This document shows, in pieces, positions 1 through 7,295 of a DNA stretch of 34,545 bases. The stretch covers positions 1 to 34,545 of the forward strand of contig JBBIRM010000013.1 of NCBI GenBank assembly GCA_037441765.1, read 5' to 3'. How positions within the stretch are numbered: the stretch's first letter is position 1; every line of letters starts with the position of its first letter. Position numbers and translations under genes: made by a program. Under the pieces are notes generated by a model. The model was not told where the DNA came from and ran no database searches. It saw only the letters and a list, made by a program, of their open reading frames with translations. This stretch comes from JBBIRM01 sp037441765 (GTDB lineage: Bacteria; Desulfobacterota; BSN033; UBA1163).

Positions 1-30
1 GTTTCCGCTATAAGATTTTCTCCGACATCC

Positions 31-56
31 CTACCCGATTCCCCAGATGAGTGAGG
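31..56. repeat. 26-base dispersed repeat, copy 1
   Basis: Matches 22921-22946 at 24 of 26 positions; the differences are at 42 (c/a) and 51 (g/a). It lies in the leader of the Lrp/AsnC-type gene, about 77 bases before its start. TACCC at 32-36 can pair with GGGTA at 64-68, which is followed by a T-rich run, so a stem-loop is possible. Function unknown. Confidence 0.5.
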
Positions 57-132
57 TGTTACAGGGTATTGTTTTTTAAACTTGAAATCTGGTCTCCTTT
101 GAGATATCTTTTTTTAAGAAGGGGGTGATTTT

Positions 133-366
133 ATGGCAATCTCTGCCTATGTCTTTATCGAATGCACCGCAGGAACAGCCAGAGATGTGGCCAGGGAAGT
201 GGCTAAGATCGAAGGGGTAAAGCGTGCCAATTCCACTACCGGTCCCTATGATGTGATTGTTTTGGTGGAGGCTCCAGATATCAACATCCTTGGCGATTTC
301 ATCGTGACCAAGATTCAAGGACTTCCAGGTGTTCTGAGAACCCAGACCAATGTAATTGTGGACTGA
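133..366 (+). CDS. Stand-alone Lrp/AsnC ligand-binding (RAM) domain protein
   Basis: A 77-residue protein that is essentially only the effector-binding alpha/beta domain of Lrp/AsnC regulators. It has the usual N-terminal strand (AYVFIECTAG), the central GPYDVIVLVEA strand and a C-terminal TQTNVIVD strand. There is no helix-turn-helix, so it should not bind DNA itself. Such proteins are known to oligomerise and bind amino acids or related small molecules, and may modulate full-length Lrp proteins. A strong ribosome site (gggggtg, 121-127) precedes the ATG. It is followed within 35 bases by a 30-residue basic peptide gene and then an M50 protease, all on the same strand, so cotranscription is likely. 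The ligand cannot be read from the sequence. Confidence 0.85.
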   Translation: MAISAYVFIECTAGTARDVAREVAKIEGVKRANSTTGPYDVIVLVEAPDINILGDFIVTKIQGLPGVLRTQTNVIVD

Positions 367-400
367 CATACCAAATTGTGATCCATAAGGAGAAAATATT

Positions 401-493
401 ATGGGAAGCGTGGTCAAGAAGCGAAGAAAGAAGATGCGTAAACACAAACATAAAAAGATGTTAGATAGGGATCGTCATAAGAAGAAGAAATAA
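401..493 (+). CDS. COX24/AURKAIP1-domain small basic ribosome-associated protein
   Basis: A 30-residue, extremely basic peptide beginning MGSVVKKRRKKMRKHKHKKM and ending in four lysines. The KKRRKKMxKHKxxKM core is the hallmark of the COX24/AURKAIP1 family. That family includes the mitochondrial small-subunit protein mS38 and the tiny bacterial proteins found on the 30S subunit in some phyla. A good ribosome site (aaggag, 387-392) sits 8 bases before the ATG. The gene lies between the RAM-domain gene and the M50 protease gene with short gaps, suggesting one transcript. It is short enough to be missed by standard gene callers. Identification rests on motif recognition; ribosome association is inferred from the family. 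Confidence 0.75.
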   Translation: MGSVVKKRRKKMRKHKHKKMLDRDRHKKKK

Positions 494-501
494 GGGTTTC
501 G

Positions 502-1320
502 ATGCGAAGAAACCTGATCCATTTCATCCTTTTTGTTCTGACGGTCGCCTCCACCTGGTTAACGGGTGGGCCCTATTATTCTTTAGGAATCATGCTCATC
601 CTTCTTGGACATGAATTGGGACACTACTTCATGTCCAGAAGATATGGAATGAGGGCAACATTACCCTTCTTCCTTCCCTTCCCATTCTCCCCCTTCGGCA
701 CATTGGGCGCGGTGATCCGGATGGAAAGCACCGTCTCCTCTCGTAAGTCTCTCTTCGATACAGGGGCTGCAGGACCTCTTACAAGCCTTTTACTGAGCAT
801 CCCTGCAATTATAATCGGGTTAAAATTTTCAAAGGTGATCCATCAGTCCCATCTTCAAGAAGGGACCATCCGCCTTGCAGATCCCTTTCTTTTCTCCATC
901 CTCCAGCATTTCGTTTTAGGCAAGGTTCCTGAAAATCATGACGTCGTCCTCCATCCCGTTGGATATGCAGGTTGGGTTGGCCTTTTTGTCACTGCCCTCA
1001 ACCTTCTTCCAGTTGGACAGTTAGATGGAGGTCACATCGCCTATGCCCTCTTCGGAAGGAAGAGTAGACTGGTGTTCCTAATTACCATTTTGGTAATGGC
1101 CTTCATTACGATCTTCTATAACCCTGGATGGATGCTTCTTCTTATCCTCATTATCATATTTGGATTTCGTCACCCTGCTCCCATAGATGATCAAACCCCT
1201 CTTGATGGGAAGAGAAAGTTTCTGGGGGGATTGCTCTTTTTGGCTTTTTTCCTCTCCTTTCACCCTGCTCCCTTTCCCCAATTTGTCGACGAGATTAAAC
1301 AAGCACTCGGATGGTTCTAA
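502..1320 (+). CDS. Site-2 protease family (M50) membrane metalloprotease
   Basis: A 272-residue polytopic membrane protein of the M50 intramembrane protease family. The zinc motif HELGH is at residues 37-41 in the first core membrane segment, and the third metal ligand is in NLLPVGQLDGGH at residues 167-178. A conserved glycine/proline-rich stretch (FDTGAAGPL, 85-93) lies between them. There is no PDZ domain, and the protein belongs to the short class related to archaeal and plant EGY-like S2Ps rather than RseP. Such enzymes cleave membrane-embedded substrates, often anti-sigma factors, but no substrate is encoded nearby. It begins 8 bases after the upstream small ribosome-associated gene and probably shares its transcript. 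Confidence 0.88.
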   Translation: MRRNLIHFILFVLTVASTWLTGGPYYSLGIMLILLGHELGHYFMSRRYGMRATLPFFLPFPFSPFGTLGAVIRMESTVSSRKSLFDTGAAGPLTSLLLSIPAIIIGLKFSKVIHQSHLQEGTIRLADPFLFSILQHFVLGKVPENHDVVLHPVGYAGWVGLFVTALNLLPVGQLDGGHIAYALFGRKSRLVFLITILVMAFITIFYNPGWMLLLILIIIFGFRHPAPIDDQTPLDGKRKFLGGLLFLAFFLSFHPAPFPQFVDEIKQALGWF

Positions 1321-1353
1321 ATAAAAGATTCTTCTAATTTTCTTAGGCAAAGG

Positions 1354-1385
1354 CAAGGGCGAGGATAACCAGGAAGCCTCGCTTG
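1354..1385. other. Inverted repeat between convergent genes
   Basis: GCGAGG at 1359-1364 pairs with CCTCGC at 1377-1382 around a 12-base loop; CAA (1354-1356) and TTG (1383-1385) extend the stem past a two-base bulge. It lies between the M50 protease gene and the convergent retropepsin-like gene. It may end transcription from either side, but no clear T-run follows, so this is weak. Confidence 0.3.
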
Positions 1386-1414
1386 GGAATACGTAGAGAG
1401 GGTAAAATAGTTTT

Positions 1415-1777
1415 TTACATGAGGACCATGGGAAGGGGTTTTAGTTCTCTACGAATAGGATCGAGGATCATTCCAAAGGCCTCAAGGGTGGTAGCCCCTA
1501 ATAAAAAGACTCCTTCGTCACCAAACACAACAGGTGCTGCTCGAACCTTTCCCTGATATTCAAAGTAGGCGTTTCCGATAGACCTCTTAATGATCTCCCC
1601 ATTAGCAAGGATAAACTCTTGAACAGAAGTTGGCTTTATTCCAAGTGTCTTTAATATCCTTTGAGGAACCACAGAATAAACCGCTCCAGAATCAACCAGA
1701 AATTCAAACTCCTTCTTCTTACGAGGATGTTCTGGATTAATCACCTTCACCTTTAAAAAAGTGATCGACACTTCCAT
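1415..1777 (-). CDS. Retropepsin-like aspartic protease family protein
   Basis: A 120-residue protein of the clan AA (retroviral-type) aspartic protease fold. The catalytic-type triad appears as FLVDSGAVYSVVP with D29-S30-G31-A32, and the second conserved element is LLGATTLEAFGMILDP near residues 92-107. The length suits a single-domain protease that would act as a homodimer. Bacterial members are widespread and mostly uncharacterised. A strong ribosome site (aaaggaggt on the minus strand) precedes the ATG, and a good sigma-70-type promoter is visible at 1817-1846. It therefore looks like a monocistronic gene. Function beyond a probable peptidase is unknown. Confidence 0.75.
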   Translation of the reverse strand: MEVSITFLKVKVINPEHPRKKKEFEFLVDSGAVYSVVPQRILKTLGIKPTSVQEFILANGEIIKRSIGNAYFEYQGKVRAAPVVFGDEGVFLLGATTLEAFGMILDPIRRELKPLPMVLM

Positions 1778-1816
1778 GACCTCCTTTCTGTATTTCTCCT
1801 TTATACTCTCGCGTCG

Positions 1817-1846
1817 ATTCTATTCGATATTCTTAGAGGAAGTCAA
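1817..1846 (-). promoter_or_regulatory. Sigma-70-type promoter of the retropepsin-like gene
   Basis: Minus strand: -35 TTGACT (1841-1846), 18-base spacer, -10 TAGAAT (1817-1822). It lies about 40 bases ahead of the start codon at 1777, leaving room for the strong ribosome site. Confidence 0.6.
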
Positions 1847-1865
1847 GAAAATCCCCTCCTTTAAA

Positions 1866-2633
1866 TTATTTGATAAATCTTCTTACTGCCTCCAGCCCTC
1901 TCCAGAGGTGTGACTCCTCATGGGGTTCAATTGTAAAGATTGGGTGAATTTGGTATTGCTGAAGAAGTTTGAAGAATAGATCAAAATTGAAGCTTCCTTC
2001 TCCAATTGGAAGATGTTCATCCATCTCTTTGTTATTATCATGAAGGTGGACCTCGATGAGATACTCACCCAAGGTTTCTATCCATAGGGAGATGGGGGCC
2101 TTACTGAAGACGTGATGGTGACCTGTATCGAAACAGAATCGAAAATGGGAGGAGCAAATCTCCGTTAAAAGCCTTTTTATAGGCTCTGGATCCTCCTCAA
2201 ATACATTTTCAATGGCAAGGACCAATCCCATCTTTTGAGCCCTTTCAACCAAAGGCCCCCAGGTCTGAAGACTGCTCTTAAGCCAAAGCCCAACGTTCCC
2301 ATCAAATTTCCATTTCTCATAGCCTGGATGAAAGACCAATGCTTTGGGTTTGAAGAGACAGGCCAGTTCTATTGTCCTTGAGAATCGATCACTGGTCACC
2401 TCTTTTATCTTTGGGTCCACCCCTCCAGGACTCAAATCCATGAAAGGACCATGAATGGTACACGGAAGGCCATTCTGATGGAGGACTTCGGAAAGATGAA
2501 GGGCCTCTTCATCCTGACAGGCATCTAGGTCTTCTCCACTGAAATAGATTTCCGGTAAAAAGCGATATTGGATGACAAAATCGATTCTCTGGAGGAGCAT
2601 TGAGTAAGGAACATTGATATGAATAGGAAACAT
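1866..2633 (-). CDS. Sugar phosphate isomerase/epimerase-like TIM-barrel protein
   Basis: A 255-residue protein of the xylose isomerase-like / AP endonuclease 2 TIM-barrel superfamily. Metal-ligand-type motifs occur in the expected order: TIHGPF, VFHPGYEK, LAIENVFEED (Glu), CFDTGHHH (Asp/His), EVHLHDN (His), HLPIGEGSFNF and TIEPHEE (terminal Glu). The family includes sugar isomerases, epimerases and endonuclease IV. The short length and the HLPIGEG motif favour the sugar-type branch, but the substrate cannot be inferred. A ribosome site (aagggagaa) precedes the ATG. It sits 57 bases downstream of the antiporter gene on the same strand and may be read through from it. Confidence 0.8.
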   Translation of the reverse strand: MFPIHINVPYSMLLQRIDFVIQYRFLPEIYFSGEDLDACQDEEALHLSEVLHQNGLPCTIHGPFMDLSPGGVDPKIKEVTSDRFSRTIELACLFKPKALVFHPGYEKWKFDGNVGLWLKSSLQTWGPLVERAQKMGLVLAIENVFEEDPEPIKRLLTEICSSHFRFCFDTGHHHVFSKAPISLWIETLGEYLIEVHLHDNNKEMDEHLPIGEGSFNFDLFFKLLQQYQIHPIFTIEPHEESHLWRGLEAVRRFIK

Positions 2634-2690
2634 AGGATTCTCCCTTTTTGAACGTTAGCCTATATCATTCTTCTATTAAAATTACATTCC

Positions 2691-4676
2691 TCAGGAGGGG
2701 GATTCCAAGAGGTCAATTGCCTTTAAGACCTTTTCCCTCTCTCCAATAAGATATATGATATCCCCTTGCCTGAAGACAAAATCCGGATCTGGACTGGAGA
2801 CAATCTCTCCATCCCGCCTTACAGCGATGACAGTTGCTCCTGTCCTTGATCTGATTTTTAGATCTTTAATGGAATGGCCCACTGCAGGTGTTTGTTCCCT
2901 GAGGAGGTAGGTTTCGGTTTCAATATCCGTGATGATGTCGCATTTCTCAGGCAAGCCCTTTGAGGGGAGTTCTACCCTCCTCAGCGCCTCATAACTTCGA
3001 CTCCTGATCCTTTCAATCTGTTCGTAAATGAGGTTTCTTGGAACTTGATATCGGTGAAGGACTTTTGCAAAGATTTCAATCGATGTCTCAAACTCTTCAG
3101 GGATGACCTCATTGGCTCCAAGTCTTAGTAGATCTTCAATCTCAGCGGTATAGCGAGTTCTAACAATGATATATATTCTCGGATTCCCTTTCCTGGCAAG
3201 TTGGACAATCCTTCTGGTAGATGCAGGATCCGAGATGACGACCACCAGCATCCTGGCTTCTAAGAGCCCTAACTTTTGAAGGACCTCCATTCTAGTACCG
3301 TCTCCAAAAAAGATTGGTTCCCCTTTTCTCCTCATCTCTCGGACAGTATCGTTATTCAGTTCAAGGACGACGTAGGGGATGGACGTTTCCCTCAGAACCT
3401 CGGCCAAATTTCTTCCATTTAATCCAAAACCGATAATAATGACATGGTCCTCTCTTGCCAAATGAAAACTCTCTTTTTCCGCTCTCTTTCTCATCCTCTC
3501 CAGTCTTTGGAGAAGTTTTTTTGAACTCATCCAAGTTGAAATGGAGGGGGAGGCTTGCAGAAGGAAAGGGGTAAGGAGCATGGTGGTCACAGAGGCTGAT
3601 AGAAAGAGCTGGTAATTGCTCTCTGAAATCATCCCTGCCGACTTCCCTGCCATTGCCATAATAAAAGAGAATTCACCAATCTGAGCCATATGGATTCCGC
3701 TCTGAAGAGATACTCGCAGAGGATGTCCGATCAGATGAAGTGAGAAGAACCCGGTCAAAGTTTTTAGAATAAGGATAAGAACCACACAGATGAGAATTAC
3801 TCCTTTATGCTCATATAGAAATGATAAATCCATCAACATACCTATGGAGATGAAGAAGAGTCCATTAAAACTATCTTTTAATGGAAGGATTTCTGAGATC
3901 GCTTGATAGGCATACTCCGATTCAGAGATGATCAGACCTGCTAGAAATGCCCCGAGGGCAAGCGAAAGTCCAAACCAAGAGGTAAAGAGGGCCGTTCCAA
4001 GACAGAGGAGGATGAGGGTAATGACAAAGAGCTCACGGGTTCGGGTGCCAACAATCTGGTGAAGAATATTCGGGACAAGCCACCTGGCTCCAAAGATCAC
4101 CATGAAGAGAATGAGGGCAGATTTAAGAGCCATCCATAATAGTTCAAAAGGACTCCCTTTTGCTCCAGAAAGGATAGGAATAAGGAGCATCATTGGAACG
4201 ACACAGAGGTCCTGGAATATGAGGATCCCTATGGAGAGGCGGCCATGAGGGGAATCGATCTCTCCGCGATCAAAAAGCATCTTCATGACAATGGCTGTAC
4301 TGCTCAGGGCGATGAGAAATCCAGCAAAAAGTGATAGGTTCCATCTCTTCAGAAAAGGATAGGTAATGAACGTAGTAGCCAGAATAGTAAGCAAAACCTG
4401 TGAGAGGCCTCCTCCCAATAATGCTGAACGAATCCTCTTAAGGTTTTTAAGTGATATCTCCAAACCGACCGTAAACAGAAGAAGGATGATGCCTATCTCT
4501 GCAAGGAGCTCTACCTCATGGATATCCCTTACCAACCCAAATCCATGGGGCCCAAGAAGGAGGCCAGCAATGAGAAAACCCACAATGGATGGGATTCTTA
4601 CTTTGTGAAGTAAAAAGATGACAGAGGCCGAAACCCCAAAGATTATCACCAGCGTCTTTAAAAAACCGAGTTCCAT
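2691..4676 (-). CDS. KefB/CPA2-type monovalent cation:proton antiporter
   Basis: A 661-residue inner-membrane transporter. Residues 1 to about 375 form a 12-13-segment Na+/H+ exchanger domain of the CPA2 family. A cytoplasmic RCK/TrkA-N Rossmann domain follows, with HVIIIGFGLNG near residues 410-420, then a TrkA-C domain from about 585 to the end (SIKDLKIRSRTGATVIAVRR). This architecture matches KefB/KefC and related K+/H+ antiporters gated by nucleotides. The glutathione specificity of E. coli Kef cannot be assumed, and no KefF/KefG-type partner is nearby. It has its own promoter at 4696-4725 and a strong ribosome site (aggaaggg). It is divergent from tatA. Confidence 0.9.
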   Translation of the reverse strand: MELGFLKTLVIIFGVSASVIFLLHKVRIPSIVGFLIAGLLLGPHGFGLVRDIHEVELLAEIGIILLLFTVGLEISLKNLKRIRSALLGGGLSQVLLTILATTFITYPFLKRWNLSLFAGFLIALSSTAIVMKMLFDRGEIDSPHGRLSIGILIFQDLCVVPMMLLIPILSGAKGSPFELLWMALKSALILFMVIFGARWLVPNILHQIVGTRTRELFVITLILLCLGTALFTSWFGLSLALGAFLAGLIISESEYAYQAISEILPLKDSFNGLFFISIGMLMDLSFLYEHKGVILICVVLILILKTLTGFFSLHLIGHPLRVSLQSGIHMAQIGEFSFIMAMAGKSAGMISESNYQLFLSASVTTMLLTPFLLQASPSISTWMSSKKLLQRLERMRKRAEKESFHLAREDHVIIIGFGLNGRNLAEVLRETSIPYVVLELNNDTVREMRRKGEPIFFGDGTRMEVLQKLGLLEARMLVVVISDPASTRRIVQLARKGNPRIYIIVRTRYTAEIEDLLRLGANEVIPEEFETSIEIFAKVLHRYQVPRNLIYEQIERIRSRSYEALRRVELPSKGLPEKCDIITDIETETYLLREQTPAVGHSIKDLKIRSRTGATVIAVRRDGEIVSSPDPDFVFRQGDIIYLIGEREKVLKAIDLLESPS

Positions 4677-4695
4677 TATCCCTTCCTAAAAATCT

Positions 4696-4725
4696 ATTAT
4701 AAACAATACCTGATTTAACTTCCAA
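4696..4725 (-). promoter_or_regulatory. Promoter of the KefB-type antiporter gene
   Basis: Minus strand: -35 TTGGAA (4720-4725), 18-base spacer, perfect -10 TATAAT (4696-4701). It is placed just upstream of the ribosome site and the ATG at 4676, within the 162-base divergent gap shared with tatA. Confidence 0.55.
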
Positions 4726-4838
4726 CTTTTAGATTTGTTACTCCTAAATTTTAATCTTTAAGGGTTTTTACCTCTTCAATCCAATCACCCATTGCATTAA
4801 AAAGATTATTTATGATATAAAAATATTGGAGGAAACTT

Positions 4839-5231
4839 ATGTTCAACATTGGGTTGCCAGAACTTCTGATCATTGCTGCTATTGCTTTGATTGTCTTCGG
4901 TCCAAATAAACTACCTGAGTTGGCCAGGGCCTTCGGTCGGGCAATGCGGGAATTTAAGAAAGCGACTGAGGAGGTAAAGGAGAGTTTTGAGGCAGAGACA
5001 AAAGATCTTGAGGAGCTAAAAAGCACTATTACGGATGAAGAGTTAACAGGTTTTCTCGAGGAGACCACTTCCGAACTACGCGAAGAGATATCAACTCAAT
5101 TAGAAGACTCTGACTCTGCTGAATCAGCCCCTCCTGAAGAACAATCGATTCAATCTTCAACCGACCAGATTGAGCACGAAAAGAAGGAGGAATCTAAGGA
5201 AGCCAAAGGGGAGATTCCTTCTCATGGATGA
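4839..5231 (+). CDS. tatA: Twin-arginine translocase TatA/TatB-family subunit
   Basis: A 130-residue Tat pore/receptor subunit. It has a single N-terminal membrane helix (residues about 5-20, ending VFGPNKLPELAR at the hinge), an amphipathic helix to about residue 45 (AFGRAMREFKKATEEVKE), and a long Glu/Ser-rich tail. The FG-P hinge and ELARAxGRAMREFKK pattern are diagnostic. The MFNIGLPELL start and long tail are somewhat TatB-like, so it may serve both roles in a two-component TatAC system. No other TatA or TatB gene is in the window. A ggagg site (4828-4832) precedes the ATG. Its stop overlaps the tatC start by 8 bases. Confidence 0.88.
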   Translation: MFNIGLPELLIIAAIALIVFGPNKLPELARAFGRAMREFKKATEEVKESFEAETKDLEELKSTITDEELTGFLEETTSELREEISTQLEDSDSAESAPPEEQSIQSSTDQIEHEKKEESKEAKGEIPSHG

Positions 5232-5997
5232 AAAGAAACTTCCATTAACCGCACACCTCAAAGAATTAAGGCAGCGGTTGATCTACTCCTTCATTGCCAT
5301 CGGCATAGGTTTCATCCTCTGTTATGCCCTTGCGGATACCATCTTTAATATCCTTGCCAGGCCTCTTTTAAAGATGATGCCTGAAGGAGGATCTTTGATC
5401 TTCACCAGTGTACCTGAGGCCTTCTTCACTTATATGAAGGTGGCCTTTATCGCAGGGTTGATCCTGGTTTCGCCCTTTGTTCTTTATCAGATATGGGCCT
5501 TTGTTGCCCCCGGTCTATATCAAAAAGAGAAAAGATATGTTGTCCCTTTTGTGCTCGGTGGTTCCATCTTCTTTGTAGGTGGAGTACTTTTCGGATATTT
5601 CATCGCCATTCCCATTGGATTTAAGTTTCTATTGGGATATGCCACTGACTTCATCAAACCCATGCCGAGCATGAAGGAATATCTCTCTTTCAGCATCAAA
5701 TTCTTATTTGTCTTTGGTTTGGTCTTCGAATTCCCTGTTGTGCTGACCCTCCTTGCCAAGATGGGTGTGATCGATGCGAAGACCTTGGCCCGACAGAGGA
5801 AATATGCCATCCTTCTCATCTTCATCTTTGCAGCAGTATTGACCCCTCCTGACATTATCTCCCAGGTGCTCATGGCCCTTCCCCTGATGGGTCTTTATGA
5901 GCTCAGTATACTGCTTTCAAAAATTTTTGGAAAGAAGAGGGTAGAGGCTAATTCACGAGGAGAAGAGATGGCCGAACCACCCCCAAAAGCCCCTTGA
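5224..5997 (+). CDS. tatC: Sec-independent protein translocase TatC
   Basis: A 257-residue six-helix inner-membrane protein, the substrate-recognition core of the Tat pathway for folded twin-arginine proteins. Family motifs are all present: HLKELRQRL at residues 11-19 with the signal-peptide-contacting glutamate, YQIWAFVAPGLY in the second region, FEFPVVLTLL, and AAVLTPPDIISQ with MALPLMGLYE near the end. The start at 5224 is chosen because the family begins directly before HLxELR; this gives an 8-base overlap with tatA (atggatga) and implies translational coupling. The tail after the last helix is basic then proline-rich. It probably exports cofactor-bearing redox proteins. Confidence 0.95.
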   Translation: MDEKKLPLTAHLKELRQRLIYSFIAIGIGFILCYALADTIFNILARPLLKMMPEGGSLIFTSVPEAFFTYMKVAFIAGLILVSPFVLYQIWAFVAPGLYQKEKRYVVPFVLGGSIFFVGGVLFGYFIAIPIGFKFLLGYATDFIKPMPSMKEYLSFSIKFLFVFGLVFEFPVVLTLLAKMGVIDAKTLARQRKYAILLIFIFAAVLTPPDIISQVLMALPLMGLYELSILLSKIFGKKRVEANSRGEEMAEPPPKAP

Positions 5998-6031
5998 TCA
6001 TTGAAAAAGGGAGACCGTAAATTCCGAATTT

Positions 6032-7216
6032 ATGTTGAAGGTCCTGGTTACGGATGGACATTGGAGAAAGACATTGGCTGTAGTCCGATCCCTCGGCCGT
6101 AAAGGCATTGAGGTGACGGTCGGAGAGAGGACCTTTCTCAATACCTCCTTCTTTTCAAAGTACTGCTCCAGGTGTATTGTCTACCCATCTCCTCGATTAA
6201 ACCCAGATGGGTTTATTGAATATCTCCTTAAAGAGTTAAGTAAAAACCAATATGACACTATCTTCCCGATGGAAGAGGAGACCCTCCTACTCATAGCCAA
6301 ATATGCCTCCGAAATTTCAAAATTTACATCCCTTCTTATCCCTGATCTTCCAAAGATCCAATTTGTCCGTGATAAGGCCAATCTTATCCAATTTGCAGAA
6401 CGGCATGGAATTCCAGTACCCAAGACCTTTTATCCCTCATCCCACTCTTCTAACTCAATGACCCTAAAGAATGAAGAGTTTTTTCAGGTCCCCATTCCAT
6501 CCGTGATAAAACCTCGAATAAGTTCCGGATCTTTTGGGATTGTTTATGTGAATAAGAGAGAGGATCTCCTCTCATCTTATCTGAAAGTCCATCAAAGATA
6601 TCCCTTTCCTATGGTTCAGGAATATATACCTGATGGAATGGGCACATATGGACTTTGTGCACTTTTTGATAATAATTCAACTCTGAAAGCAGCCTTTGTA
6701 CACAAAAAGTTAAGGATGTATCCTGTTCGTGGAGGACCCAGCACATTGCGAGAAAGTGTCAAACATCCAAAAGTAATGGAATTGGGTCTTTCACTTTTGA
6801 GATTATTGAATTGGAAGGGAGTTGCCATGGTAGAGTTTAAAGTCGATCCGAGGGACGAAACTCCAAAATTGATGGAACTGAATCCCCGTTTCTGGGGCTC
6901 TCTACAACTGGCTATATTCTCAGGGGTTGATTTCCCTTACCTAATGCTCAGGATAGCCAAAGGGGAAGAGGTTAAGCCCATTCTTTCATATGAGGTGGGA
7001 ATGCGTTGCAGGTGGCTTCTCTTAGGAGACATCCTCCACTTTATAACCAACACTGATAGGTTTAATCTCCAACCTTCTTTTTTTCGCTTCTTTGAACCCA
7101 ATACCTGTTATGATATTATTTCAAAAGATGACCCTCTTCCCATCCTGGGTGCTGTGGCCACCTTCTTCACCTTCCTCTATGACCCGGAGATGAAAAGATT
7201 TTTGGAAGGAAGATAA
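6032..7216 (+). CDS. ATP-grasp superfamily ligase
   Basis: A 394-residue ATP-grasp enzyme of the carbamoyl-phosphate-synthase-like class. The N-terminal pre-ATP-grasp Rossmann domain begins VLVTDGHWRKTLAVVRSLG. The ATP-binding core follows with SVIKPRISSGSFGI (phosphate-loop lysine), MVQEYIPDG (adenine-side glutamate) and the Mg-binding LMELNPRFWGSLQLA. Family members ligate a carboxylate, through an acyl phosphate, to an amine or thiol; the substrate here is unknown. It follows tatC by 34 bases on the same strand, with a gggaga site unusually far (about 17 bases) from the ATG. It is convergent with the FabG-like gene and might contribute an amino-acid or sugar modification to the adjacent lipid cluster, which is speculative. 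Confidence 0.82.
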   Translation: MLKVLVTDGHWRKTLAVVRSLGRKGIEVTVGERTFLNTSFFSKYCSRCIVYPSPRLNPDGFIEYLLKELSKNQYDTIFPMEEETLLLIAKYASEISKFTSLLIPDLPKIQFVRDKANLIQFAERHGIPVPKTFYPSSHSSNSMTLKNEEFFQVPIPSVIKPRISSGSFGIVYVNKREDLLSSYLKVHQRYPFPMVQEYIPDGMGTYGLCALFDNNSTLKAAFVHKKLRMYPVRGGPSTLRESVKHPKVMELGLSLLRLLNWKGVAMVEFKVDPRDETPKLMELNPRFWGSLQLAIFSGVDFPYLMLRIAKGEEVKPILSYEVGMRCRWLLLGDILHFITNTDRFNLQPSFFRFFEPNTCYDIISKDDPLPILGAVATFFTFLYDPEMKRFLEGR

Positions 7217-7267
7217 CACCATGCTGGGCAACTTTCATAACGAATTACTAATATGGGCCTTTCTTTC

Positions 7268-7288
7268 TCTCCCCACCATCAAGGGAGA
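7268..7288. terminator. Hairpin between convergent ATP-grasp and FabG-like genes
   Basis: TCTCCC (7268-7273) pairs with GGGAGA (7283-7288) around a nine-base loop in the 79-base convergent gap, followed on the plus strand by atattt. The short stem and poor T-run make this a weak bidirectional terminator candidate. Confidence 0.35.
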
Positions 7289-7295
7289 ATATTTC

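Noticed and set aside
19..54. Both 26-base repeat copies read LPDSPDE-stop in one frame, with mostly synonymous differences, suggesting the tail of a decayed gene
   Set aside because: Too short to distinguish from chance, and another frame gives an equally open reading; kept only as a nucleotide repeat.
4792..4821. TTGCAT - 18 bases - TATAAA as a tatA promoter
   Set aside because: Transcription would begin at about 4828, inside the ggagg ribosome site (4828-4832), so the leader would be too short to be functional.
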